In this document: positions 16,782 to 24,898 of the stretch, piece by piece
Layout: every line of letters starts with the position of its first letter
Numbering within the stretch: the stretch's first letter is position 1
NCBI RefSeq assembly: GCF_002150035.1
Contig: NZ_NETS01000010.1
Span: forward strand, 1,178,001-1,242,000
Direction of reading: 5' to 3'
Source of the DNA: Leptospira venezuelensis
Lineage (GTDB): Bacteria > Spirochaetota > Leptospiria > Leptospirales > Leptospiraceae
DNA: 64,000 nucleotides
Position numbers and translations under genes: made by a program
The notes under the pieces: model-generated
The model's database searches: none
The model's input: the letters and a program-made list of their open reading frames with translations, nothing else
Told to the model about the DNA's origin: nothing

Positions 16782-17543
16782 GTGTTGAGTCCGGAAGAAC
16801 TGAGTCGCTATTCCAGGAATATTCTTCTAAACGAAGTTAAGCGTGCCGGTCAGGAAAAACTCAAAAAATCCGTAGTAACGGTAATCGGAGCCGGGGGTCT
16901 TGGATCTCCGGCTTTGTTGTATTTAGGGGCCGCGGGAATAGGAAATATTCGGATCATAGACTCCGATATCGTAGACACCACCAATCTACAAAGACAGATC
17001 ATATTCAAACATTCCGATATAGGAAAATCTAAATCGGAAGCATCTTCCGAAAACCTTAGATCATTAAATCCTTATATAAAGATAGAAGGTATACAGGAGC
17101 GACTAACACAAGAAAATGCAAAAGATCTATTGAGCGGCTCGGACCTCGTATTAGAAGGTTCTGATAATTTCGATACTAAGTTTTTAACTAACGATATATG
17201 CGTCGCCGAGAAGATCCCTTTTATCACCGCCGGAGTACTTCGTTTTGAAGGAATGGTAATGGGAGTGCGTCCTGGAAAAGATGCCTGTTTTAGATGTGTT
17301 TATGAAAATCCTCCGGCTCCGGAACATGTACCGTCCTGCGCGGACGCAGGAGTGATAGGTAGTATGGCAGGGATTATAGGTACCATTCAAGCCACAGAGA
17401 GTATTCAGTTTTTATTAAGTGATTTTAAAAGAGAATCTGGTCTATTTGGAAGAATTTTGCAAGTAGATTCCAAGTTTATGGAATTTAGGACAATTTCTAC
17501 AATCAGACGTAAAGATTGTATCGTATGCGGTGGTCTTCACTGA
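16782..17543 (+). CDS. MoeB/ThiF family sulfur-carrier adenylyltransferase
   Basis: This 253-residue E1-like enzyme adenylates the C-terminal Gly of a ubiquitin-like sulfur carrier (MoaD or ThiS). Visible features are the ATP loop GAGGLGSP (36-43), IDSDIVDTTNLQRQ, the zinc ligands CFRC (169, 172) and CIVC (247, 250), and the crossover segment with C186 (SCADAG). It lacks the C-terminal rhodanese domain, so it is a short MoeB/ThiF/HesA type. No carrier protein gene is adjacent, so molybdopterin and thiamine roles cannot be separated. It begins with GTG, without an obvious ribosome site. Its 3' end overlaps the convergent barrel gene by 7 nt. Confidence 0.9.
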   Translation: MLSPEELSRYSRNILLNEVKRAGQEKLKKSVVTVIGAGGLGSPALLYLGAAGIGNIRIIDSDIVDTTNLQRQIIFKHSDIGKSKSEASSENLRSLNPYIKIEGIQERLTQENAKDLLSGSDLVLEGSDNFDTKFLTNDICVAEKIPFITAGVLRFEGMVMGVRPGKDACFRCVYENPPAPEHVPSCADAGVIGSMAGIIGTIQATESIQFLLSDFKRESGLFGRILQVDSKFMEFRTISTIRRKDCIVCGGLH

Positions 17544-19051
17544 GTTTCCTTTTTAGAGAAGTCTAAAGAATATCCCGCTCCTAAATAGATCGCTTTTGCA
17601 ACGGAGTTGCTTGCAAGTCCTTGTGTCAAAGATTGGATTAAAATGGAAGTAACGTACGCAGAAACCGGATCTCCACTTAAATCCAAATCTCCTCCGAAGT
17701 TTTGCATTTTATAGGATAATTTGGAATATTGAAATCCTCCCCAAAAGAAGACGGAATCTTTCCAGTGGTAGATTAGTTTTCCGGAAATATTTAAACCATC
17801 CACTTTCCATTCATTGTTTTGTGCGGTCCTATTTTCATAAGCTCCTCCAAGAATTAAGGCGATTTGATCTCTGGTGAAAACTGAATTTCCGTGTAAAAAT
17901 TGCCTTTGTAGTTCGAGACGAGTTTCCCATTTCTCTTTCCACTTAGATTCGATCGCGAGTCCGACTGATGGGCCGCTTAGATAATCGCTGAAGCTAGTTC
18001 CATATCTTATGACCCAATCCACACTGCTGGAATTATTCGGATCTTTTGGAGATATATCGTAAGTAGAATTGTCCTTCCCAGTTTGCCAAATTTTATGATA
18101 ACCTAATATAGGTCTGATTTCAAACAGAGAATGTTTATATGCTGTATAAGAAATTTGCGCGTTTACTTGTTTATAGCTGATTGTACTAAAGGGAGCTTGG
18201 GCTGTGAATGCTCCTTGACTTACTACATTTGAAGAGAGATCCGGATAGACGATGTATCCTACACTAGTCGTAGATTCCAAAGAATTCATATGAGAACCAC
18301 CGATTTCTCCTATGAAACGATTCCAGGTATATCTAAGATTTATCGTTTTCGCATCTGAATCTTTGCGAGCCGGAGGAAAATTAAAAAAGCCTCCCCTGCC
18401 TCCCAATACCGTTGCGTATCCTTCTACTCCTCTATGAAAATTCGGAACTTGGCTTTCATATTTACTTCTGCCGATCCCTGCAAGTATTTCTAGTTTATGA
18501 GTTTCCGCTGACGGTTGAGGTTGTGTTTCTGATTTAGGCTTTTCTTCGACGACGATTTGTTCAATTTCTTCCTCGATTTTTCTCTCTTTCTCCTCTTCTT
18601 CAGTTTTCAGTTTTGCTTCTTGTTCCGCTTTCAGTTTTGTTTCTTGTTCGACTTTTAGCTTTGCTTCTTGCTCTGTTTTTAGTTTTTCCTCTTGTTCAGC
18701 TTTACGTTTTGCGTCCTGTTCAATTTTTAACTTCGCTTTTTGCTCGGCCTTAAGTTTTGCTTCTAACTTTCGTTTTAGCTTAGCTTCTCGTTCAGCTTTT
18801 AGCTTTGTTTCTTGTTCCCGCTTTGCTTCGATATCGGGTTTTTTAAAAACGATTCTTTCGATAAATTTTTTTAGAATCTCTTCTTCTTTCCCTTCTGAGT
18901 TTTTGAATCTGATTTTATCAGTGTTTTGATGTAAAACTTCTCCTTTGAGAATTCTTCCATCTTTCAAATATACATATTGTGTTTCGGAAAAAATATTTAT
19001 TGGAAGGAAGACGAGTAAGCTTAAAACGAAAATTCGTTTCAAATAAAACAT
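17537..19051 (-). CDS. Barrel-like envelope protein, paralogue 1 (with Lys/Glu repeat linker)
   Basis: A signal peptide (to about residue 22) is followed by a 45-residue module YVYLKDGRILKGEVLHQNTD...IERIVFKK. A long charged repeat linker comes next (about residues 77-170), then a C-terminal domain of about 320 residues. That domain alternates hydrophobic and polar residues and is rich in aromatics (LEILAGIGRSKYE, INLRYTWNRFIGEIGGSHM, ending LGAGYSLDFSKK). This is the pattern of an outer-membrane beta-barrel. The linker is long enough to cross the periplasm, TolA-like. It is the third gene of a tandem paralogue array. Function is unknown. Confidence 0.78.
   Translation of the reverse strand: MFYLKRIFVLSLLVFLPINIFSETQYVYLKDGRILKGEVLHQNTDKIRFKNSEGKEEEILKKFIERIVFKKPDIEAKREQETKLKAEREAKLKRKLEAKLKAEQKAKLKIEQDAKRKAEQEEKLKTEQEAKLKVEQETKLKAEQEAKLKTEEEEKERKIEEEIEQIVVEEKPKSETQPQPSAETHKLEILAGIGRSKYESQVPNFHRGVEGYATVLGGRGGFFNFPPARKDSDAKTINLRYTWNRFIGEIGGSHMNSLESTTSVGYIVYPDLSSNVVSQGAFTAQAPFSTISYKQVNAQISYTAYKHSLFEIRPILGYHKIWQTGKDNSTYDISPKDPNNSSSVDWVIRYGTSFSDYLSGPSVGLAIESKWKEKWETRLELQRQFLHGNSVFTRDQIALILGGAYENRTAQNNEWKVDGLNISGKLIYHWKDSVFFWGGFQYSKLSYKMQNFGGDLDLSGDPVSAYVTSILIQSLTQGLASNSVAKAIYLGAGYSLDFSKKETQ
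18596..18823 (-). repeat. Imperfect 24-bp tandem repeats encoding KLKAEQEA units
   Basis: About nine degenerate copies of an 8-residue unit (KLKAEQEA, KLKTEQEA, KLKVEQET and similar) lie in the linker of paralogue 1. Such repeats form extended charged helices. The nucleotide repeats would allow length variation by slippage. Confidence 0.75.
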
Positions 19052-19071
19052 ATCGAAAAGATTGGACGATT

Positions 19072-20403
19072 TTATTTATTAAAGTCGTACGAGTACGATG
19101 CGCCAATTTGGATTGTAGTAGATTTTGTTTCTTTCAGTGATCCTGGTCCGACAAGAGATTCAAACAATACTTTTCCTATTGTATAGCTTTCAGGATCGAC
19201 TCCAGAAGAATCTCCATTTCCCACGCTCAAGGCGGTCTCAGACATGGTATAAGTCCACCTCATACTGTTTAGCCCCATCCAAAAGCTGACTCCATATTTC
19301 CACGGGTATAGAAATTTAAAATCAATGATGGCTCCTTTTGCAACCCACTTATTGTACACGTCTATATCTTCCGATTGGGTTTGATTACTTACAGGTGCGT
19401 ACGCATTCAGTTGTCGATCGTAAGTCCCAAAACCTTTCATTTGTAGAATATGGAGTCCAGTACGGATCTCGAATTTTTCGAATTTCATATCGTATTGGAT
19501 CCCGTAAGAAAATCCTTTTAAAACTTCTGCAACGGAAGTTGGATCTGTTCCAAAATATTGATCGTTAAATAGAGGAGCGACTCCTGTTCCAAAAGCTATA
19601 GCATTTGAATTTTCTGTTTTTGTCCAGAATTGGTGGTATCCAATCACAGGACGAATATCATATTTAGGGTGTGGGTATACTGAATAAGAAAAATTTCCAT
19701 AAACATGTTTCATAGAAACATCATAATTTCCGCGGATAAATTTTGGGAACGTCCCGCTGCTTGGGCCATCTACTCCAATAATATTCTGGGTTGCAGTAGA
19801 TGTTATAGAAGTTGCTCCCACTTCTCCTACAAACCTGTTCCAAGAATATCTAATTTCTAAAGATCTTGCTTTCCCACTTTTAGGTTTTGGTTCAATTGGA
19901 TATTCGAATTTGCCGCTGTCTTGGCCTAAGCTACTTCCGACTGCTATCACATTATCGTAATAATTTGCCCCCTGGAAGTTCACAGTTCCCGATCCAGTTC
20001 CAACAAATAATTCTAAACGATTTCGTTTTGCTTCTTCGATTTGTTTTTTTCTTTTTTCAGTCTTCTCATCTAAGACGGCTTGCTTTTTTGAATCTTCTTC
20101 TTGTTGTTTTGCAATCTCTTCTGGAGTGGGTGTTGGAGGTCCAACAACAGGTTTGTCTTTAGGTTCTTGGGTCTTTGCTTCTTTAAATGCGACTCGTTTG
20201 ATATCTTGTTTTGAAATTTCTTTTGTAGAGCCATCCGGAAGTTTGATTACCATCTTGAATGCGGTTTGGGAAATAATTTCACCCGTAATCACTTTTCCAT
20301 CTCTCATGTAGATGATTTGATCGTTTGAATGGACAGAAGTAAGAGAGAAGATCATACATCCGAAGAAGATTGTTGCCCTGATTTTATTTTTAAGTCTTCT
20401 CAT
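19072..20403 (-). CDS. Barrel-like envelope protein, paralogue 2
   Basis: The ATG at 20403 is chosen because it opens a good signal peptide (RRLKNKIRATIFFGCMIFSLTSVHS); the longer frame adds 27 unlikely residues. Then comes the shared module IIYMRDGKVITGEIISQTAF...DIKRVAFKE, and a short Pro/Lys/Glu-rich linker (KPVVGPPTPTPEEIAKQQEE and the following charged helix). The barrel-like domain of about 300 residues carries LELFVGTGSGTVNFQG and SLEIRYSWNRFVGEVGATS, and ends IGASYSYDFNK. It is clearly homologous to the genes on both sides. It starts about 140 nt after the upstream paralogue ends and is followed after 20 nt by paralogue 1. Confidence 0.78.
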   Translation of the reverse strand: MRRLKNKIRATIFFGCMIFSLTSVHSNDQIIYMRDGKVITGEIISQTAFKMVIKLPDGSTKEISKQDIKRVAFKEAKTQEPKDKPVVGPPTPTPEEIAKQQEEDSKKQAVLDEKTEKRKKQIEEAKRNRLELFVGTGSGTVNFQGANYYDNVIAVGSSLGQDSGKFEYPIEPKPKSGKARSLEIRYSWNRFVGEVGATSITSTATQNIIGVDGPSSGTFPKFIRGNYDVSMKHVYGNFSYSVYPHPKYDIRPVIGYHQFWTKTENSNAIAFGTGVAPLFNDQYFGTDPTSVAEVLKGFSYGIQYDMKFEKFEIRTGLHILQMKGFGTYDRQLNAYAPVSNQTQSEDIDVYNKWVAKGAIIDFKFLYPWKYGVSFWMGLNSMRWTYTMSETALSVGNGDSSGVDPESYTIGKVLFESLVGPGSLKETKSTTIQIGASYSYDFNK

Positions 20404-20543
20404 TACAAATCCGGTCTCACTCAGTTTTGAATTCTTGGAAAGAATCCGTGGAAGGAAAACAAGATTCAAGCAATAAATTGACACGTCCGGAAACTATAAA
20501 CGGTTATCGTATAACAGATACTACACTTGCGAAAACAATTCGA

Positions 20544-21821
20544 TTAATAATTTTCCTCAGGCCCGAAGTTTAAGGTTTTGGAAACTCCAAATTGTATCGA
20601 AGTCGCCCTACTTGTGGCATTTATAGTTTGGGCTAGGAGTTTTTGTCCGAGATTCCAACTTATTAATTCAGACAAAGTCGGCGGATCGGAATCCAAGGAT
20701 AGTGTGATAGGAAAATTTCCATCTTGCAGAGAATAAGTCCATTGATAAGAATCATATTTTATAAAAAATCCGATTCCCATTTTCCAAAAATAACTCAGCT
20801 TTAATGACGTGTGAGTTCCCTTCGCCTTCCAATCAAAACTGTAATCCGCAGGTAAAACAAAAAGTGTAGTTGGCGGGGCCAAGGTTACCGCCGTATAATC
20901 TTGGTGAATAGATTGCGAACCTTTCATAGTTAAGGATTCATACTCAGGCCTTATTTCGAATTTAGATCCAAACAAATATGCAAAGCCAATTCCTACGGAA
21001 GTTCCAGTCAGACTTTCAGAAGCTTGGAAGTTGGATTTCCCGCCTACGTTATCTGACTGAAAGACCTGTGAATGTGAGTCCTTAGTTCTGTTCCAAGTTC
21101 GAATATAACCGGCACTCGGATATAACTCGAAATTAGATTTTGCAAATGCGGAATAAGTCCCCTTAAAGAAAGCTGCCTTCATCTGTTCCGGATAAGATCC
21201 ATATACAATAATTGGTTCTGCCTCAGATCCTATATTCTTGGAACTCGTAGAAGTATTAGTTTCCATTCCTCCAGCCTCTAAGGAGAATTTTTTGAACTTA
21301 TAATTGATCCCCGCTGATACTGACGTACCGGCTGTACGGTTTGGACTTCCCGCTAAATAAAAAGGTGTAGCTTCTATTATTAAACTTCGGATGTTTTGGT
21401 ACTTATAATAAAAATCGATGGTTTGAGGGGAGAAGGTTCCATTTCCAACTCCTAGATAGAAGTCTATATAATGTCTTTCTAATGGATTCCTGACAACTCG
21501 TTTCGCTTCTTTTACGATCGGAGGGGGAGAGACAATTTCAGGTTCTTGTTTTTTGGGTTCCTGTTTTTCAATAGGTATAACTGGAGGTTCCGCCTTTTTA
21601 GGTCCTTCTTTTTGTGGTTCCCTATAGGCGATTCGTAGAATATTTTCCTTTTGGATACGTTTTGTTTCTCCATTCTGTAATTTCAGATCGATATGAGTAG
21701 CCGTTTGGTTTGTGACATCCCCATGTAATATTTGACCATTACGTAAGTATACGGTTTGGGGTTCCGCAAATAGAATTACAGGAAGGAATAATAAGGATAG
21801 AAACAAGATCTTGGATTTCAT
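20544..21821 (-). CDS. Barrel-like envelope protein, paralogue 3
   Basis: A signal peptide (MKSKILFLSLLFLPVILFA) precedes the shared module TVYLRNGQILHGDVTNQTAT...NILRIAYRE (about residues 23-70). A Pro/Lys/Glu linker (KEGPKKAEPPVIPIEKQEPK) and a predicted beta-barrel domain follow (IDFYLGVGNGTFSPQT, INYKFKKFSLEAGGMETNTS, ending IQFGVSKTLNFGPEENY). It is the most diverged of the three and the first in transcription order. It lies downstream of msbA-lpxK, although a 131-nt AT-rich gap suggests its own promoter. Ligand or role is unknown. Confidence 0.78.
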   Translation of the reverse strand: MKSKILFLSLLFLPVILFAEPQTVYLRNGQILHGDVTNQTATHIDLKLQNGETKRIQKENILRIAYREPQKEGPKKAEPPVIPIEKQEPKKQEPEIVSPPPIVKEAKRVVRNPLERHYIDFYLGVGNGTFSPQTIDFYYKYQNIRSLIIEATPFYLAGSPNRTAGTSVSAGINYKFKKFSLEAGGMETNTSTSSKNIGSEAEPIIVYGSYPEQMKAAFFKGTYSAFAKSNFELYPSAGYIRTWNRTKDSHSQVFQSDNVGGKSNFQASESLTGTSVGIGFAYLFGSKFEIRPEYESLTMKGSQSIHQDYTAVTLAPPTTLFVLPADYSFDWKAKGTHTSLKLSYFWKMGIGFFIKYDSYQWTYSLQDGNFPITLSLDSDPPTLSELISWNLGQKLLAQTINATSRATSIQFGVSKTLNFGPEENY

Positions 21822-21952
21822 TCAACCTTCTTCAGAAATCGTTTAAGATTTTGATAAAAAATTTATTTCCATTCGTTACATTCCGGCCTTTATTGAGGAA
21901 AGAGTAAAGAATTATACTTTTTTTTGGGAAAAGGAAAAGTCTTTTTATTCGA

Positions 21953-22996
21953 TTATACGAAGTTGCGGATAGATCTTAAAAGTTCGGATTCGTTTTCCAG
22001 AACGGTTTCTAATCTGAGATAGAACCATTTAGAAAAATTTGTATCGTTCCCAATAAGAGAAGAAATTTTTACTCCGTCTTTTTCAGTACAGATAATGTAA
22101 TCATTTTCGGAAGTTTTTTCGGAAATCTGATTTAGATCTTCTTTTGTATAAGAATAATGATCCGGATAAGATTTGGTATTTAGCTTGGAAGGATTCTGAT
22201 CTTTTAAAGAAGAATAAAACGAATCCGGATTTCCTAAACCAGCAAAGCAGAATACTGATTTTCCTGTTAATTCTTTTACAGAGACTTCGGGGCCTCCTGA
22301 AGAAAGTGACACTAATTTTTTGGGTGAGAATCTAAATCTTAAGGTTTTAGAAGGGCTATATTTTTTGATCCATTTAGAGAGTGATTCTTCATATTCTTCC
22401 GAAAACTTGGAAGCAATTAAAAAGTTTGCTTTAGAGGCTGAAGTATAAGGTTCTCTTAATAGACCCAAAGGAAGCACAAATTCCATTTTAGAAAGTTTGG
22501 TACAGTCTAATAAGACTAAATCCAAATCTCTATTTAAAGCATGGTGTTGAAATCCATCATCCAATAATGCAAACACCTTTTGTTCATTTGGTATTTTGTT
22601 TTCAGATCTAAATTGCAGATAAGAATCATATCTATTACTTCCTACATACACTTCTGCAAATGGAAGATTCTTTTTTAAAAGAAGAGGCTCGTCACCGATT
22701 TCTGTTGGCGACGAATTTTCGCTGACTCTTCTTGTTCCAGTTCCAGAAGAGCCGTATCCTCTGCTTAGGATTACGATCGGGATATTCGGAAAATTAGAAT
22801 GAAGCAATTTTGCAAGATGAAGTGTAAAAGGTGTTTTGCCAGTTCCTCCTACGCTGAAGTTCCCAATACTGATCGTTATAGAGAAAGGAAGAGTCCTTTT
22901 GGTTTTCAATCTTTTGTCTAGAAAAAATAAGATCCTGTAAACCAGGCTAAGCGGAAATAGAACTGGAAAGAAGAGAATCTTCCAAAAAGAAATCAT
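21953..22996 (-). CDS. lpxK: Tetraacyldisaccharide 4'-kinase (lipid A 4'-kinase)
   Basis: This 347-residue protein has the LpxK signature P-loop IGNFSVGGTGKTPFTLHLAKLL (about 44-65), preceded by an N-terminal membrane-surface helix. The characteristic VILSRGYGSSGTGTRRVSE, GDEPLLL and FALLDDGFQHHALNRDLDLVLLD follow, with the catalytic Asp/His region intact. The enzyme phosphorylates the 4' position of the lipid A disaccharide at the inner membrane. It lies 9 nt after msbA, the conserved msbA-lpxK pairing that links lipid A completion to flipping. Confidence 0.95.
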   Translation of the reverse strand: MISFWKILFFPVLFPLSLVYRILFFLDKRLKTKRTLPFSITISIGNFSVGGTGKTPFTLHLAKLLHSNFPNIPIVILSRGYGSSGTGTRRVSENSSPTEIGDEPLLLKKNLPFAEVYVGSNRYDSYLQFRSENKIPNEQKVFALLDDGFQHHALNRDLDLVLLDCTKLSKMEFVLPLGLLREPYTSASKANFLIASKFSEEYEESLSKWIKKYSPSKTLRFRFSPKKLVSLSSGGPEVSVKELTGKSVFCFAGLGNPDSFYSSLKDQNPSKLNTKSYPDHYSYTKEDLNQISEKTSENDYIICTEKDGVKISSLIGNDTNFSKWFYLRLETVLENESELLRSIRNFV

Positions 22997-23005
22997 CTTC
23001 TTTTC

Positions 23006-24889
23006 TTAAACCGGAGATTCTGCGAATTGCATCTCGTATAATTTCTTATACTTTCCATCAAGACGGATCAACTCCGAGTGAGATCCTGATTCTACTACTT
23101 TTCCGCCTTCCATAGTAAAAATAGTATCTGCGATTTGAACTGTGGAAAGCCTATGAGCGATGATGATAACAGTTCTGTTTTTATATAAAGACTCAAGTGC
23201 TTGTTGTACTACTCTTTCTGACTCAGTATCTAATGCAGAAGTTGCCTCATCCAATATGAGGATTTCGGGATTATTTAATAATGCTCTCGCAATGGAGATC
23301 CTTTGCCTTTGGCCTCCGGATAACATTACTCCTCTTTCTCCTACAACTGTATCGAAACCATCTTCGAAAGATAAGATGAAGTCAGTGGCGAATGCGAGTT
23401 CTGAAACTTCTCTCATTCTTTCTTCGGTAACATTCTCCGTTCCGTAACAAATATTCTCTCGGATACTTCCGTTGAATAAGAATACTTGTTGGTTTACGAT
23501 GGAAATCTTTTTACGTAAAGACGCCAGATCTAAATTTCTAAGATCGGTTCCATCCCAAGTAATAGAACCTTCGCTTGGATCAATTAGTCTTGGCACAAGG
23601 TCCACCAATGTGGATTTTCCTGCACCAGAAGAGCCGACTAACGCAACAGTAGAGCCTTTTTGTATGGAAAGATTTAAATCGGAGAGAGCAGCGGTTTTTG
23701 CTCCAGGATACGTATAACCTATTGAATCAAATTTTAATTCTTTAGAAAGTCTTTTCGGATAGATTGGGTTCGGAGGATTTTTTACGTCCGTTTCGCTATC
23801 TAACATTTCAAAAACTCTAGTCCCTGCCGCCACAGCACTCTGGATTGAGTTGGATAACATTCCCATTTGTTTGAATGGTCTCGTCAAAAATACCAAAGTT
23901 AAGAAGAAGATCATAAAATGACCTAAGGTCAATTTTTCGAGTTCGATCAAGTAAGCGCCGAATGCCAAAAATATCACAGCAACAATAGAACTGGAAAGTT
24001 CCACCAGAGACGGCCCGATCTGATGATAAAAATGTCCTTTGAATGTTTTGTCAGAAAGATCGTTATTTATTTCCCAAAATCTGCCTGCTTCCGTTTTTTC
24101 CATGGAGAATGCGCGGATGACTCGGATACCTGAGATCACTTCTTGTAAATGACCGTTTAATGAAGACAATCTTTCTTGCTGATTGCGAGTCGCTTTTCGG
24201 ATCTTATCTGCAAAAGAAGTTACTGGGCCCATAATTAATGGAACTACAACTAAAACTGCGACGAACATTTCCCAACTTAAGAAAAGAAGAATGAGCAAAT
24301 GTGTGATGATATAGAAAAAATCTACGATTGCATCTTTCAAATCTGAGCTAATTATTTTTGCCAAAACTTCTACATCGTTTACGATTCGGCTCATGAAGAT
24401 CCCAGTCTTCTCTTGAACGAAATGGTTGAGAGGAAGTTCTTGTGCTTTAGAATAAAGTTCTAATCGCAAATCACGGACTGCTAGATAACCGCCGGAATTA
24501 ATACAGTATACCGCGCCCGTTAAGAATAAAAGTTTCGCTAGATAGATCGGAAATATGAATAAACAAAAAAGTAAAACAAGCTGATCTTTAGGAAGAGTGG
24601 TTAGATAAAAATTGGTTTTGATCTTTATATCTGCGACTAGGGCTTCTATTTTTTGGATCGCCTCTAATTCTTTTCCTTCTTCCCTGTCTTTTAATGCGAT
24701 ACTTTCTTTTTTGGTGAGTGAAATTTGAAAGTCGGCTTTTCCACCTTTTCCGATTGCGTTGAAAATTGGAATAACGCTAGTGAGAGAGGCACCATTGAGT
24801 ATGGATACAAAAAAGGATAGTACGACCCCGGTGATTAATCTGTATTTATACTTGAAGGAATACCCCAAGAGGCGTCTATAGACGTTCAT
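23006..24889 (-). CDS. msbA: Lipid A/lipid flippase, ABC half-transporter MsbA type
   Basis: This 627-residue protein has an N-terminal six-helix exporter domain. It is unusual in carrying an extra charged insertion of about 60 residues between TM1 and TM2 (KGGKADFQISLTKKESIALK and onward). The nucleotide-binding domain has Walker A GSSGAGKST, signature LSGGQRQRISIARALL, Walker B ILILDEATSALD and the H-loop AHRLSTV. Homodimers flip lipid A-core across the inner membrane. It heads the msbA-lpxK operon. Its ATG lies only 9 nt from the divergent binding-protein start. Confidence 0.9.
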   Translation of the reverse strand: MNVYRRLLGYSFKYKYRLITGVVLSFFVSILNGASLTSVIPIFNAIGKGGKADFQISLTKKESIALKDREEGKELEAIQKIEALVADIKIKTNFYLTTLPKDQLVLLFCLFIFPIYLAKLLFLTGAVYCINSGGYLAVRDLRLELYSKAQELPLNHFVQEKTGIFMSRIVNDVEVLAKIISSDLKDAIVDFFYIITHLLILLFLSWEMFVAVLVVVPLIMGPVTSFADKIRKATRNQQERLSSLNGHLQEVISGIRVIRAFSMEKTEAGRFWEINNDLSDKTFKGHFYHQIGPSLVELSSSIVAVIFLAFGAYLIELEKLTLGHFMIFFLTLVFLTRPFKQMGMLSNSIQSAVAAGTRVFEMLDSETDVKNPPNPIYPKRLSKELKFDSIGYTYPGAKTAALSDLNLSIQKGSTVALVGSSGAGKSTLVDLVPRLIDPSEGSITWDGTDLRNLDLASLRKKISIVNQQVFLFNGSIRENICYGTENVTEERMREVSELAFATDFILSFEDGFDTVVGERGVMLSGGQRQRISIARALLNNPEILILDEATSALDTESERVVQQALESLYKNRTVIIIAHRLSTVQIADTIFTMEGGKVVESGSHSELIRLDGKYKKLYEMQFAESPV

Positions 24890-24898
24890 AGGTCCGGA

